Part shown: positions 44,372 to 54,694 of the stretch, piece after piece
Position numbering within the stretch: the first letter of the stretch is position 1
How the letters are laid out: the number at the start of each line of letters is the position of its first letter
Source of the DNA: Streptomyces sp. NRRL F-6131
Lineage (GTDB): Bacteria > Actinomycetota > Actinomycetes > Streptomycetales > Streptomycetaceae
Direction: 5' to 3'
Assembly: GCA_000719695.1 (NCBI GenBank)
Contig: JOHN01000003.1
Span: 124,001 to 188,000, forward strand
Length of the DNA: 64,000 bases
The notes under the pieces: model-generated
The model's database searches: none
Seen by the model: only the letters and a program-made list of their open reading frames with translations
What the model was told of the DNA's origin: nothing
Made by a program: the position numbers and the translations under genes

Positions 44372-45991
44372 ATGGCGGCCACTGCAGACCTCAGCACCGA
44401 CGGGGGCACCACCCCCGCGTACTACGTCACCACCCCGATCTACTACGTGAACGATCGCCCCCACCTGGGCCACGCGTACACCACCGTGGCGGGCGACGTG
44501 CTGACCCGCTGGCACCGCCAGCGCGGCGAGAAGGTGTGGTACCTGACCGGCACCGACGAGCACGGTCAGAAGATCCTGCGCACCGCCGAGGCCAACGGCG
44601 TCACCCCGCAGGAGTGGTGCGACAAGCTGGTCGAGGAGGCGTGGAAGCCGCTCTGGCAGCACCTGGAGATCGCCAACGACGACTTCGTCCGCACCACCCA
44701 GGAGCGGCACACCGCCCGGGTGCAGGAGTTCGTCCAGGACCTGTACGACAAGGGCGAGATCTACAAGGGCGGCTACTCCGGCCCGTACTGCGTCGGCTGC
44801 GAGGAGTACAAGCTCCCCGCCGAGCTGCTCGACGGCGCCACCGAGGGCGAGAAGCTCTGCCCGATCCACAAGAAGCCGGTCGAGTGGCTGGAGGAGGAGA
44901 ACTACTTCTTCAAGCTCTCCGCCTACGGCCCGAAGCTGCTGGAGTTCTACGCCGCCAACCCCGGCTTCATCGCCCCGGAGACGGCCCGCAACGAGGTGCT
45001 GCGCTTCGTCGAGCAGGGCCTGCAGGACCTCTCCATCTCCCGCTCCACCTTCGACTGGGGCGTCCCGCTGCCCTGGGACGAGAAGCACGTGCTGTACGTG
45101 TGGGTGGACGCGCTGCAGAACTACATCACCGCGGCCGGCTACGGCGCCGACCCGGAGCGGTTCGCCGAGCTGTGGCCCGCGTCGGTGCACCTGGTCGGCA
45201 AGGACATCCTGCGCTTCCACGCGGTGATCTGGCCCGCCATGCTGATGGCCGCCGGCCTGCCGCTGCCGAAGCGGGTCGTCGCCAACGGCTGGCTGATGGT
45301 CGGCGGCGAGAAGATGTCCAAGTCCAACCTGACCGGCATCGCGCCCACCGACCTGACCTCGCACTTCGGCGTGGACGCGTACCGCTACTACTTCCTGCGG
45401 GCGATCCCGTTCGGCACCGACGGCTCGTTCTCCTGGGAGGACTTCACCGCCCGGTACACCTCCGAGCTGGCCAACGACTTCGGCAACCTCGCCTCCCGGG
45501 TGGCGGCCATGGTCGGCAAGTACTTCGACGGGGCGCTGCCCGCGTCGGCCGCGCACGGCGACGCCGAGCAGGCCGTCGCCGACGGGCTGACCCGGGCCGC
45601 GGAGACCGCCGACCGGAAGATCGGCGAGGAGCTGGACTTCGCCGGCGGACTCGCGGCGGTCTTCGAGTTCGTCAAGCAGGTCAACGGCTACCTCACCGAG
45701 CAGGAGCCCTGGAAGGTCGCCAAGGACGACTCGGCCGAGGGCCGGGACCGGCTGGCCACCATCCTCTACACGGCGGCCGAGTCGCTGCGGGCCACCGCCG
45801 TGCTGCTCAACCCCGTCATGCCGGCCACCGCCGAGAAGCTCTGGGCGTCCCTCGGCGCCGCCGAGGGCCTCGGCGAGCTGTCCGCGCAGACCGTCGCCAC
45901 CGTCGCGGACTGGGGCCGGCTGCCCGTCGGCGCCACCGTCACCAAGGGCGAGATCCTCTTCCCGCGCCTCGAAGAGAAGCCCGCCGCCTGA
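44372..45991 (+). CDS. metG: Methionyl-tRNA synthetase
   Basis: Charges tRNA-Met. 539 residues without the C-terminal tRNA-binding EMAP domain. The class I signature appears as PHLGH (about 30-34) and KMSKS (about 314-318). The inserted zinc knuckle reads CVGC...CPIH (about 146 and 171), the CxxC/CxxH form usual in actinobacteria. ATG at 44372 with no Shine-Dalgarno, so probably leaderless. Its TGA overlaps the tatD ATG (TGATG), so the two are co-translated. Confidence 0.97.
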   Translation: MAATADLSTDGGTTPAYYVTTPIYYVNDRPHLGHAYTTVAGDVLTRWHRQRGEKVWYLTGTDEHGQKILRTAEANGVTPQEWCDKLVEEAWKPLWQHLEIANDDFVRTTQERHTARVQEFVQDLYDKGEIYKGGYSGPYCVGCEEYKLPAELLDGATEGEKLCPIHKKPVEWLEEENYFFKLSAYGPKLLEFYAANPGFIAPETARNEVLRFVEQGLQDLSISRSTFDWGVPLPWDEKHVLYVWVDALQNYITAAGYGADPERFAELWPASVHLVGKDILRFHAVIWPAMLMAAGLPLPKRVVANGWLMVGGEKMSKSNLTGIAPTDLTSHFGVDAYRYYFLRAIPFGTDGSFSWEDFTARYTSELANDFGNLASRVAAMVGKYFDGALPASAAHGDAEQAVADGLTRAAETADRKIGEELDFAGGLAAVFEFVKQVNGYLTEQEPWKVAKDDSAEGRDRLATILYTAAESLRATAVLLNPVMPATAEKLWASLGAAEGLGELSAQTVATVADWGRLPVGATVTKGEILFPRLEEKPAA

Positions 45992-46869
45992 TGGCCAAGA
46001 AGGACGACGACCGGTCGACGCCGCCGCCGCTGCCCGCCCCGCTGGCGGTGGCGGTCGCCGACTCGCACACCCACCTGGACATGCAGTCCGGCACGCCGGA
46101 GGAGGGGCTCGCCCGCGCCGCCTCGGTCGGGGTGACCACCGTCGTCCAGGTCGGCTGCGACGTGCCCGGCTCGCGCTGGGCCGCCGACCTGGCGGCCCGG
46201 TTCGAGCAGGTCCACGCGGCCGTCGCGCTGCACCCCAACGAGGCGCCGCGGATCTTCCTCGGCGACCCCGACGGCTGGTCCGGGCAGCGGCGCGAGCCGG
46301 GCGGGCAGGCCGCGCTCGACGCGGCGCTCGCCGAGATCGACGCGCTCGCCGCGCTGCCGCACGTCCGGGCGGTCGGCGAGACCGGCCTCGACTACTTCCG
46401 CACCGGCCCCGAGGGCGTCGAGATCCAGAAGGAGTCGTTCCGCCGCCACATCGCGATGGCCAAGCGGCACGGCAAGGCCCTGGTGATCCACGACCGGGAC
46501 GCCCACGAGGACGTCATCGCCGTCCTGCTGGCGGAGGGCGCCCCCGAGCGGACCGTCTTCCACTGCTACTCCGGCGACGCGGAGATGGCCAAGGTCTGCG
46601 CCGAGCACGGCTGGTACCTCTCCTTCGCCGGCCCGGTCACCTTCAAGGCCAACCAGCCGCTGCGGGACGCCCTCGCGGCCACCCCGCTGGACCGCGTGCT
46701 GGTCGAGACCGACGCCCCGTTCCTCACCCCGCACCCGTACCGGGGCCGCCCCAACGCGCCGTACCTGATCCCGGTCACGGTCCGCTCGATGGCCGACACC
46801 CTGGGCCTGCACGAGGACGAGCTGGCCAGCGCGATCGCGGCGAACACGGCGCGAGCCTTCGGGTACTGA
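45991..46869 (+). CDS. tatD: TatD-family metal-dependent hydrolase
   Basis: 292 residues. DNase/RNase-like TIM-barrel hydrolase with DSHTHLD (about 22-28), GETGLDY (about 130-136), VIHDRDAHEDV, FHCYSGD (about 190-196) and ETDAPFL (about 238-244), the complete metal-ligand set. TatD proteins act as 3'-5' DNA/RNA exonucleases or quality-control deacylases. ATG overlaps the metG stop. The metG-tatD-ksgA order is conserved in many bacteria. Confidence 0.94.
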   Translation: MAKKDDDRSTPPPLPAPLAVAVADSHTHLDMQSGTPEEGLARAASVGVTTVVQVGCDVPGSRWAADLAARFEQVHAAVALHPNEAPRIFLGDPDGWSGQRREPGGQAALDAALAEIDALAALPHVRAVGETGLDYFRTGPEGVEIQKESFRRHIAMAKRHGKALVIHDRDAHEDVIAVLLAEGAPERTVFHCYSGDAEMAKVCAEHGWYLSFAGPVTFKANQPLRDALAATPLDRVLVETDAPFLTPHPYRGRPNAPYLIPVTVRSMADTLGLHEDELASAIAANTARAFGY

Positions 46870-46889
46870 TCCGGTCGAACGAGTATCGG

Positions 46890-46902
46890 GTTCCGAAGGA
46901 AC
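46890..46902. promoter_or_regulatory. Short palindrome GTTCC-GAA-GGAAC
   Basis: Perfect 5-3-5 palindrome in the tatD/Uma2 gap, about 25 nt before the -10 box at 46927, a plausible operator position. Confidence 0.3.
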
Positions 46903-46926
46903 GATTCGGCACTCCTGGTGGCTTCC

Positions 46927-46932
46927 TAGGCT
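46927..46932 (+). promoter_or_regulatory. -10 box (TAGGCT)
   Basis: TAGGCT ends 7 nt before an in-frame ATG at 46940; the Shine-Dalgarno-bearing ATG lies at 46964. Confidence 0.45.
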
Positions 46933-46963
46933 GGTTAGCATGAGTGCAGTGAGGGAGGTGGCC

Positions 46964-47563
46964 ATGACCGCCATGCCGATCGACGGACCCGTCGAGGATC
47001 ATCACGAACCGTCGCACCCGCTGTCCGAACTGCGGACGTACGAGCAGGCCAAGCACCTTGATCTGCCGTTCGACTGGGATCTTGTGGACGGAGTCATCGT
47101 GGTCCGGGGGCAGACGAATCAGTGGCACGACCAGGTGCGGGACGAGCTCTACTCGGTTCTGCGTAGCTCCCGGGTCGTTCCCTACGCGGCCAATGTCGAG
47201 CGTTGTGTGCTGCTCGACGAGGACAACACGACCAAGCCGGACGTGGTCGTGTTCGACAAGACCGGCATCGACGTGTTCGAGCTGGAGTGCCTCCCGCCCG
47301 AGGCCGTCGTGCTGACCGTCGAGGTCGTCTCGCACGGGACCCGGGCCAACGACCGGTTCCGCAAGCCCGGCCAGTACGCCGACAAGGGCATCCCGTACTA
47401 CTGGCGGGTCGAGCGCGGGATCGACAACCTGCCGATCGTGCACGAGTTCCACCGGGACGAGGAGAAGGGCGTCTACCTGCCCGTCGCCCAGCACGAGGGC
47501 GTGCTGCGGACGGCCGTTCCCTACCCCGTGGAGATCGACCTCGCGGCGGTCGTCGAACTGTGA
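46964..47563 (+). CDS. Uma2/DUF820 family putative endonuclease
   Basis: 199 residues, PD-(D/E)xK-like fold. Catalytic pattern visible: the [10 protein letters not shown] strand, KPDVVVFD (about 90-97, aspartate) and [15 protein letters not shown] (about 114-128, acid plus the later [14 protein letters not shown] segment). Streptomyces have many Uma2 paralogues with no defined role; nuclease activity is inferred from the fold. The ATG at 46964 has GGGAGG 5 nt upstream; ATG 46940 could be used from a leaderless transcript. Not part of the flanking housekeeping functions. Confidence 0.85.
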   Translation: MTAMPIDGPVEDHHEPSHPLSELRTYEQAKHLDLPFDWDLVDGVIVVRGQTNQWHDQVRDELYSVLRSSRVVPYAANVERCVLLDEDNTTKPDVVVFDKTGIDVFELECLPPEAVVLTVEVVSHGTRANDRFRKPGQYADKGIPYYWRVERGIDNLPIVHEFHRDEEKGVYLPVAQHEGVLRTAVPYPVEIDLAAVVEL

Positions 47564-47579
47564 GCCGCCGCCGCGCCCG

Positions 47580-47585
47580 TATCCT
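47580..47585 (+). promoter_or_regulatory. -10 box (TATCCT), leaderless ksgA
   Basis: TATCCT ends 6 nt before the GTG at 47592. Confidence 0.45.
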
Positions 47586-47591
47586 TGGCGC

Positions 47592-48488
47592 GTGAGCACC
47601 ACCGACCCCACCTCTGACACATCCCCCCAGCCTCCGGCCGGGGGGACCCCCTTGCTCAGCGGCGCGGACATCCGGGCACTGGCCGAAGCGTTCGGCGTCC
47701 GGCCGACCAAGCAGCGCGGGCAGAACTTCGTCATCGACGGCAACACCGTGCGGCGGATCGTCCGGGCCGCGGAGGTGACCGCCGAGGACGCGGTGGTCGA
47801 GGTCGGTCCCGGGCTCGGGTCGCTGACGCTCGCGCTGCTGGAGGTCGCCCGGCACGTCACCGCCGTGGAGATCGACCCGGTGCTGGCCCGCCACCTGCCG
47901 GACACCGTCGCCGCCCGGATGCCCGGCAAGGCCGACGCCTTCGACCTGGTACTCAGCGACGCCATGGTGGTCACCGAGCTGCCCGGTCCGGCGCCGACCG
48001 CGCTGGTCGCCAACCTGCCGTACAACGTGGCCGTGCCGGTGCTGCTGCACATGCTCGCCACCTTCCCCACCATCGAGCGCACCCTGGTCATGGTGCAGAG
48101 CGAGGTCGCCGACCGGCTCGCCGCCAAGCCGGGCAACAAGGTCTACGGCGTCCCCTCGGTCAAGGCCAACTGGTACGCCGAGGTGAAGCGCGCCGGCGCG
48201 ATCGGCCGCAACGTCTTCTGGCCCGCCCCCAACGTCGACTCCGGGCTGGTCTCGCTGGTCCGCCGCGACCCGCCGAGCACCACCGCGAGCCGCGAGGAGG
48301 TGTTCGCGGTCGTCGACGCCGCGTTCGCCCAGCGCCGCAAGACCCTGCGGGCCGCGCTGGCCGGCTGGGCCGGCTCCGCCGCCGGGGCCGAGCAGGCGCT
48401 CGCCGCCGCCGGGATCGACCACAAGCTGCGCGGCGAGATGCTCACCGTCGAGCAGTTCGCCGCCATCGCCGAACACAAGCCGGAGTAA
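47592..48488 (+). CDS. ksgA: 16S rRNA (adenine1518/1519-N6)-dimethyltransferase
   Basis: Dimethylates A1518 and A1519 late in 30S assembly; loss gives kasugamycin resistance. 298 residues: [12 protein letters not shown] (about 37-48), SAM motif [12 protein letters not shown] (about 69-80), [11 protein letters not shown] and the catalytic NLPYNVAVP (about 141-149). GTG start with a -10 box 6 nt upstream, hence leaderless. Ten nt separate it from ispE, the usual Streptomyces arrangement. Confidence 0.96.
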   Translation: MSTTDPTSDTSPQPPAGGTPLLSGADIRALAEAFGVRPTKQRGQNFVIDGNTVRRIVRAAEVTAEDAVVEVGPGLGSLTLALLEVARHVTAVEIDPVLARHLPDTVAARMPGKADAFDLVLSDAMVVTELPGPAPTALVANLPYNVAVPVLLHMLATFPTIERTLVMVQSEVADRLAAKPGNKVYGVPSVKANWYAEVKRAGAIGRNVFWPAPNVDSGLVSLVRRDPPSTTASREEVFAVVDAAFAQRRKTLRAALAGWAGSAAGAEQALAAAGIDHKLRGEMLTVEQFAAIAEHKPE

Positions 48489-48498
48489 GGGTTTCCCA

Positions 48499-49449
48499 GT
48501 GAGCGTCACGGTACGCGTGCCCGCCAAGGTCAACGTCCAGCTCGGGGTCGGCGGACTGCGCGCCGACGGCTTCCACGACCTGGCCAACGTCTTCTTCGCG
48601 GTCGCCCTCGGCGACGAGGTGACCGCGACGCCGGGCGGGCCCGGCACGGGCGTCACCCTGAGCTGCACCGGGCCGGACGCCGACGTCGTCCCGCTGGACG
48701 ACAGCAACCTCGCCGCCCGCGCCGCCCGGCTGCTCGCCGCCCACCACGGCCTCGCCGGCCCCGACGTCCACCTGCACATCGCCAAGGCCATCCCGGTGGC
48801 CGGCGGCATGGCGGGCGGCAGCGCGGACGGGGCGGCCGCGCTGGTCGCCTGCGACGCGCTGTGGGGGCTCGGCACCCCCGCCGAGACACTGCTGGAACTC
48901 GCCGCCGAACTCGGCTCCGACGTGCCGTTCGCCCTGGTCGGCGGGGTCGCCCTGGGCCGCGGCCGGGGCGAGATCCTGGAGCCGCTGCCCGTCACCGGCA
49001 GCTACCACTGGGTCTTCGCCGTCGCCGAGGGCGGACTGTCGACGCCCGCCGTCTTCCGGGAGTGCGACCGCCTCCGCGAGGAGGCCGGCACCGGCTCCGC
49101 CGACACCGAGGTGCGCACCCCCGACGCCGACCCCGCGCTGCTCGCCGCCCTCGCCGACGGCGACGCCGTCGCGCTGGCCGCCGCGCTGACCAACGACCTC
49201 CAGGCGGCCGCCCTGTCGCTGCGCCCGGCCCTCGCCGACACCCTGCGGGCCGGCACCGAGGCCGGTGCGATCGGGGCGCTGGTCTCCGGCTCCGGGCCGA
49301 CCTGCGCCTTCCTGGCCAAGGACGCCGAGGCGGCCGAGACCGTCGCGGCCGCGCTGCGGGCCTCCGGCAGCTGCCGGGCCGCGCACGCCACGTACGGGCC
49401 GGTGCCGGGCGCGGCGGTGGCGGGCGGGGCTCCGTCCGCCGGGGAGTAG
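48499..49449 (+). CDS. ispE: 4-diphosphocytidyl-2-C-methyl-D-erythritol kinase
   Basis: GHMP kinase of the MEP isoprenoid pathway, phosphorylating CDP-ME at the 2-hydroxyl. 316 residues: VRVPAKVNVQLGVGGLRADG at the N-terminus, the ATP loop PVAGGMAGGSADGAAAL (about 97-113) and LVSGSGPTCAFL (about 259-270). The extreme C-terminus (GAAVAGGAPSAGE) is low complexity and runs into tandem repeats. GTG start 10 nt after ksgA; a consensus Shine-Dalgarno is not evident, so coupling to ksgA is likely. Confidence 0.95.
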   Translation: MSVTVRVPAKVNVQLGVGGLRADGFHDLANVFFAVALGDEVTATPGGPGTGVTLSCTGPDADVVPLDDSNLAARAARLLAAHHGLAGPDVHLHIAKAIPVAGGMAGGSADGAAALVACDALWGLGTPAETLLELAAELGSDVPFALVGGVALGRGRGEILEPLPVTGSYHWVFAVAEGGLSTPAVFRECDRLREEAGTGSADTEVRTPDADPALLAALADGDAVALAAALTNDLQAAALSLRPALADTLRAGTEAGAIGALVSGSGPTCAFLAKDAEAAETVAAALRASGSCRAAHATYGPVPGAAVAGGAPSAGE

Positions 49450-49505
49450 CCGGGAGACGGGGCTCGGTCCGGCGGGGCTCCGGCCGCCGGGGGTAGCCGG
49501 GAAGC

Positions 49506-49593
49506 AGTCGGGAAGCAGTCGGGGAGCAGTCGGGGAGCTGGGCTCCGGCCGCCGGGGAGCAGTCGGGGAGCTGGGCTCCGGCCGCCGGGGAGC
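49506..49593. repeat. Nested GC-rich tandem repeats
   Basis: Two 11-nt units (AGTCGGGAAGC and AGTCGGGGAGC at 49506 and 49517) run into two perfect 33-nt copies (49528-49560 and 49561-49593), each itself starting with the 11-mer. Related degenerate copies reach back to about 49450. The repeats fill the ispE/ABC-F gap upstream of a TAGGCT box. Confidence 0.9.
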
Positions 49594-49624
49594 AGCAGCG
49601 GCCGGGGAGCCGGGGCGGGCCCAC

Positions 49625-49630
49625 TAGGCT
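49625..49630 (+). promoter_or_regulatory. -10 box (TAGGCT) of the ABC-F gene
   Basis: TAGGCT 56 nt before the GTG at 49687, right after the tandem repeats. Confidence 0.45.
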
Positions 49631-49686
49631 GGGGAGGATCCGGACTCCGCCGAGCCCGGCCCGTCGAACCCAGGAGCGCTGCACAC

Positions 49687-51543
<1,857 letters not shown>

Positions 51544-51561
51544 CCGCGGCCCGGGCGCGCG

Positions 51562-51628
51562 GGCGGCCGGACAGGCGGCCGGACAGGCGGACGGATCGGG
51601 CGGGCGGATCGGGCGGGCGGATCGGGCG
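51562..51628. repeat. Short GC-rich tandem repeats
   Basis: Two 12-nt units (GGCGGCCGGACA at 51562 and 51574) followed by three 13-nt units (GGCGGATCGGGCG type at 51590, 51603 and 51616) in the gap between the convergent ABC-F and FUSC genes. Confidence 0.85.
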
Positions 51629-51641
51629 GACGGCTGAACGG

Positions 51642-53630
51642 TCAGCCGGGGCCGGTCCCGGGACCGGCCCGGCCGACGGCGAGCAGGGCGTCCAGTTCGT
51701 CCGCCGCACGGCCCAGCGCACTGCGCGTCGGGTCGTGCGGCCGGGTCGGACGGTCCGCCGCCCCGGTCGGCGGACGGTGCGCGCGAGCCGCGGCCGTCAG
51801 CTCGTCCAGGGCCCGGCCGACCCGCGCCACCTCGGCAAGGTCCGGCACCCGCCCGCCGTACCGGCGCTGCGCCGCGAACGCCGCCACCGCGCCGCTCAAC
51901 CGCTCCAGCGCGGCCGTCGCCGGCAGCCACTCGGCGGCCAGCCGGCCCGTCGGCGGCGGTTCCGCCAGCCCCTGCTCCACCTCCGCGCGGGCGTCGGCCA
52001 GCGCACGGTAGGCCGTCCGCCGCAGCCACACCTCGGCGCGCGGCTCCGGCCCGTCCTGCCGCACCACCGAGGCCAGATACGCCTTCAGCGCGGTCGCCGC
52101 GGACACCAGCCGCGGCTCGATCCGGTGCCGGGGCCGCTCCGGCCAGAGCAGGTGGCCGAACAGCAGCACGACCGCGCTGGCCAGCACCGTGTCCAGCACC
52201 CGCGGCCAGAACTCGGCCGCGCCGTCCTGCCCGCCCAACTGCAGCAGGACCAGCGCCATCGGCGTCATGACCACGGTGTTCAGCCCGTAGTGCGCCGCCG
52301 TCGCGTACGGCAGCAGGGCCACGCAGAGCGCGGCGATCGCCACCAGCGCCCACGGCCCGGGAGCCACCGACAGCACCGCCGCCGTCACCGCCACCCCCAG
52401 CACCGTCCCCACCGAACGGCTCACCGCGCGCAGGAACACCGAGCCGAGGTCCGGCTTCAGGACGAACGCGATCGTCATCGGCACCCAGTAGCTCCGGCTC
52501 AGCGGCAGCGCGGCCGTGAGCGCCACGCCCACCGCGACGCACAGCGCCAGCCGCGCCCCGTACCGGGCCGCCCCGGGCGAGACCAGCCGCACCCGCAGCC
52601 GCCACGGGTCCGGCGGCGGGGCGGGCGCCGTACCCAGCGCGGCCTCCCGGCCCGCGACCGTCGCCGCGGCCGCGCGCAGCGCCGCGTCCAGGGCCTGCCG
52701 GGACGGCGTGTCCGGCGCCCAGTCCGGCACCGGCACCTCGCCGCCGCCGCGCTCCACCGCGCGGGCCAGCCGGCCCGGCACGGCGGCGACCTCCGGCGGC
52801 ACCGGGCGCCGGGCCCAGAGCAGACCGGTGGCCGCCTCGGAGGCGGCGAGCGCGGCCCGGTACATCGCGTGGACGCGGGCGGCGGGGGTGGGCGTGGGCG
52901 GTGGCGTGGGTGCGGGCGGAGGCGTGGGCGCGGGGGTCGGCGGGGGCGGTGGAGGGAGGACGTCCTGGAGCTGGTTCAGCCGGGCCGTCAGCGCCCGGCG
53001 GGAGGCCGAACCCCGCGAGGTCCCCAGGTCGGCGAGCACCCGGCCGAGTGCGTCGTACACCGCGGCGAGCGCACGGGCACCCGGGTCGCTGCCGGGAGCC
53101 CGGCGGCCGCGCAGCGGCAGACCCAGCAGGAACACCAGCACCGCCCCCGCCGGAAGCACCGCCGCGGCCGCCCACCACGGGTGCGGCAACGGCATACCGC
53201 TCCCGAGCGTGGCCGAGACCAGCAGGAGCAGTCCCGCCGCCGAACCGCGCGGCCCCGTCGCGCTCAGCGCGCCCGAGACGAACGCCGTCCCGGTCAGCGC
53301 GGCGCCCACGGCGAACCCGCCCACCTGCCCGTGCTGCAGCGCGGTGCCGATCAGCATGCCCAGTGCCGAGGCGAGCACCGCCGAGGCGATCCGCCGGGCC
53401 CGCAGCCGGACCGGCTCGACCCGGTCGTTCATGGTCGCGTGCATCGCCCCCAGCCCGGCGAACACCCCGAGGTCCACCCGGTGCGCCAGCACCCCGGCGG
53501 CGAGCGCCACCGCCATGCCGAGCGCGGCCCGCGCCATCGGCGCCCACGGCAGCGGCGGTCGCGCCGGTCGCGCGGCACGGGCCCACCAAGGGGGGTCGAG
53601 CCGGGCGTCGACGGGGGCACTGGGGGTCAC
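51642..53630 (-). CDS. FUSC-family (aromatic acid exporter-like) membrane protein
   Basis: 662 residues. Two hydrophobic blocks of about five to six helices (about 30-155 and 330-470) enclose a cytoplasmic region with a Pro/Thr/Ala run (about 220-243, PPPPPPTPAPTPPP), and a soluble C-terminal domain follows. The second block has the fusaric acid resistance/YccS pattern (PLSRSYWVPMTIAFVLKPD). Members export aromatic or other small acids, but most are uncharacterised. The GTG at 53630 is the likely start, with a weak purine-rich site; longer in-frame versions are not credible. Convergent with the ABC-F gene. Confidence 0.85.
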   Translation of the reverse strand: MTPSAPVDARLDPPWWARAARPARPPLPWAPMARAALGMAVALAAGVLAHRVDLGVFAGLGAMHATMNDRVEPVRLRARRIASAVLASALGMLIGTALQHGQVGGFAVGAALTGTAFVSGALSATGPRGSAAGLLLLVSATLGSGMPLPHPWWAAAAVLPAGAVLVFLLGLPLRGRRAPGSDPGARALAAVYDALGRVLADLGTSRGSASRRALTARLNQLQDVLPPPPPPTPAPTPPPAPTPPPTPTPAARVHAMYRAALAASEAATGLLWARRPVPPEVAAVPGRLARAVERGGGEVPVPDWAPDTPSRQALDAALRAAAATVAGREAALGTAPAPPPDPWRLRVRLVSPGAARYGARLALCVAVGVALTAALPLSRSYWVPMTIAFVLKPDLGSVFLRAVSRSVGTVLGVAVTAAVLSVAPGPWALVAIAALCVALLPYATAAHYGLNTVVMTPMALVLLQLGGQDGAAEFWPRVLDTVLASAVVLLFGHLLWPERPRHRIEPRLVSAATALKAYLASVVRQDGPEPRAEVWLRRTAYRALADARAEVEQGLAEPPPTGRLAAEWLPATAALERLSGAVAAFAAQRRYGGRVPDLAEVARVGRALDELTAAARAHRPPTGAADRPTRPHDPTRSALGRAADELDALLAVGRAGPGTGPG

Positions 53631-54111
53631 GTGGGCCGTCCGATCCGCGGCGGGGCCGGGCCCGGCGGATGGCGGGGCTGGGCGGCGGCCCGGGTCGCTG
53701 CTGTGCGACGTTGCGCGGCAGAGGAGGTCATGCCCGGTAGGACCGGACCCGGCCAGTGTAACGGCGCCGGAGCACCGTCCGCGGGGCGCTCCGCCGGCCC
53801 CTGCACGGGGTCCTCGCGGAGTGCACGTGTCAAGTTCGTACCGATCGCGTACAAGCGTGCCACGGGCCCTGCCGGTCCGACGGAGGCGGTGGCTACGATG
53901 ATTGAGGCGCCGTCCGTCCCGAGGGGCGGACGGTTTCGCCGGGTGGAACGGAGCGGGGCCCACACCCCGGGCCGTTCCCACCGGAACGACCGAGGGACCT
54001 GACTGATGGACCTGACCGGCCCGGACGGTCGGAAGGGCCGCGTAGTTGACGGTGTGTCGCGCTACGGCGATCCGCGGGGGCGCGCCGCACACGGGGGAGA
54101 GGTGGATTGCT
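53631..54111. other. Divergent intergenic region FUSC/T7SS islet
   Basis: 481 nt. TACGAT at 53894-53899 is a possible -10 box for the T7SS-type genes. Just after it lies a 10-bp hairpin (53910-53919 with 53924-53933, loop CGAG) followed by TTT, which could be a leader attenuator. TACACT on the minus strand (53760-53755) could serve the FUSC gene. No convincing extra gene seen. Confidence 0.4.
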
Positions 54112-54651
54112 GTGCCAAGCGAGGCCGAACCGGGCGGCGCAGGCTGGGCCGAAGGCCCCAACGGCGAAGTGAAGCCGTGGACGCTGGACAGAAGTTGGAT
54201 CGGCCGCGTGGTCGGCCAGGTCCAGGTCGACGTCAGCGCCACCGCGCTGGTGGCGGCGTTCGGCTCCAAGGACGTCAAGATCGAGCTCGACACGCTCACC
54301 AACTTCAAGAAGAAGGTGGACGCGCTGCTGGCCTCGCTGGAGGGCTCGGAGGCGGCGCAGCACAAGATCAAGGAACAGAAGCTCAGCGCCGGCAACCTCG
54401 GCACCGGCTTCCACGAGTCCACGGACCTGATGGCGGCGTACGACCGGACGCACGCGGCGATCGCGCAGCTCTCGAAGTCGTTCGCGGAGCAGATCGACAA
54501 GATGAGCCAGGCGGTCGCGCAGACGGCGGGCAGCTACGGCAACAACGAGGAACACCAGACGGCGGCGGTCAAGGCGGCCGCGAAGAACGCGGACGGCCCC
54601 ACCACGACCGCCGGACCCCATGGGCCGGGGGCGAAGAGTGGTGACTACTGA
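54112..54651 (+). CDS. WXG100-like helical-hairpin protein (putative T7SS substrate)
   Basis: 179 residues. The middle is a helical hairpin: helix 1 about 58-90, turn SAGNLGTGF at 92-100, helix 2 about 103-140, immediately followed by YGNNE (142-146), which fits the YxxxD/E export signal of type VII secretion placed after helix 2. The turn lacks the Trp-x-Gly of classical EsxA proteins. The GTG at 54112 has GGGGAGAGG 9 nt upstream. It is 43 nt before a PPE-like WXG protein, with which it probably pairs. The N-terminal 50 residues are extra relative to WXG100 proteins. No homologue identified by name. Confidence 0.68.
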   Translation: MPSEAEPGGAGWAEGPNGEVKPWTLDRSWIGRVVGQVQVDVSATALVAAFGSKDVKIELDTLTNFKKKVDALLASLEGSEAAQHKIKEQKLSAGNLGTGFHESTDLMAAYDRTHAAIAQLSKSFAEQIDKMSQAVAQTAGSYGNNEEHQTAAVKAAAKNADGPTTTAGPHGPGAKSGDY

Positions 54652-54694
54652 TGGTGCGTGTGTACGTGAGTTCGGTCAGGACGGGGGGTAACTG

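Noticed and set aside
49450..49620. Tandem repeats as a possible CRISPR array
   Set aside because: Units are contiguous 11/33-mers without unique spacers, and no cas genes are present.
53898..54002. 34-codon open frame in the FUSC/T7SS gap
   Set aside because: No Shine-Dalgarno, overlaps a hairpin and shows no family resemblance; it may be chance in a GC-rich leader.
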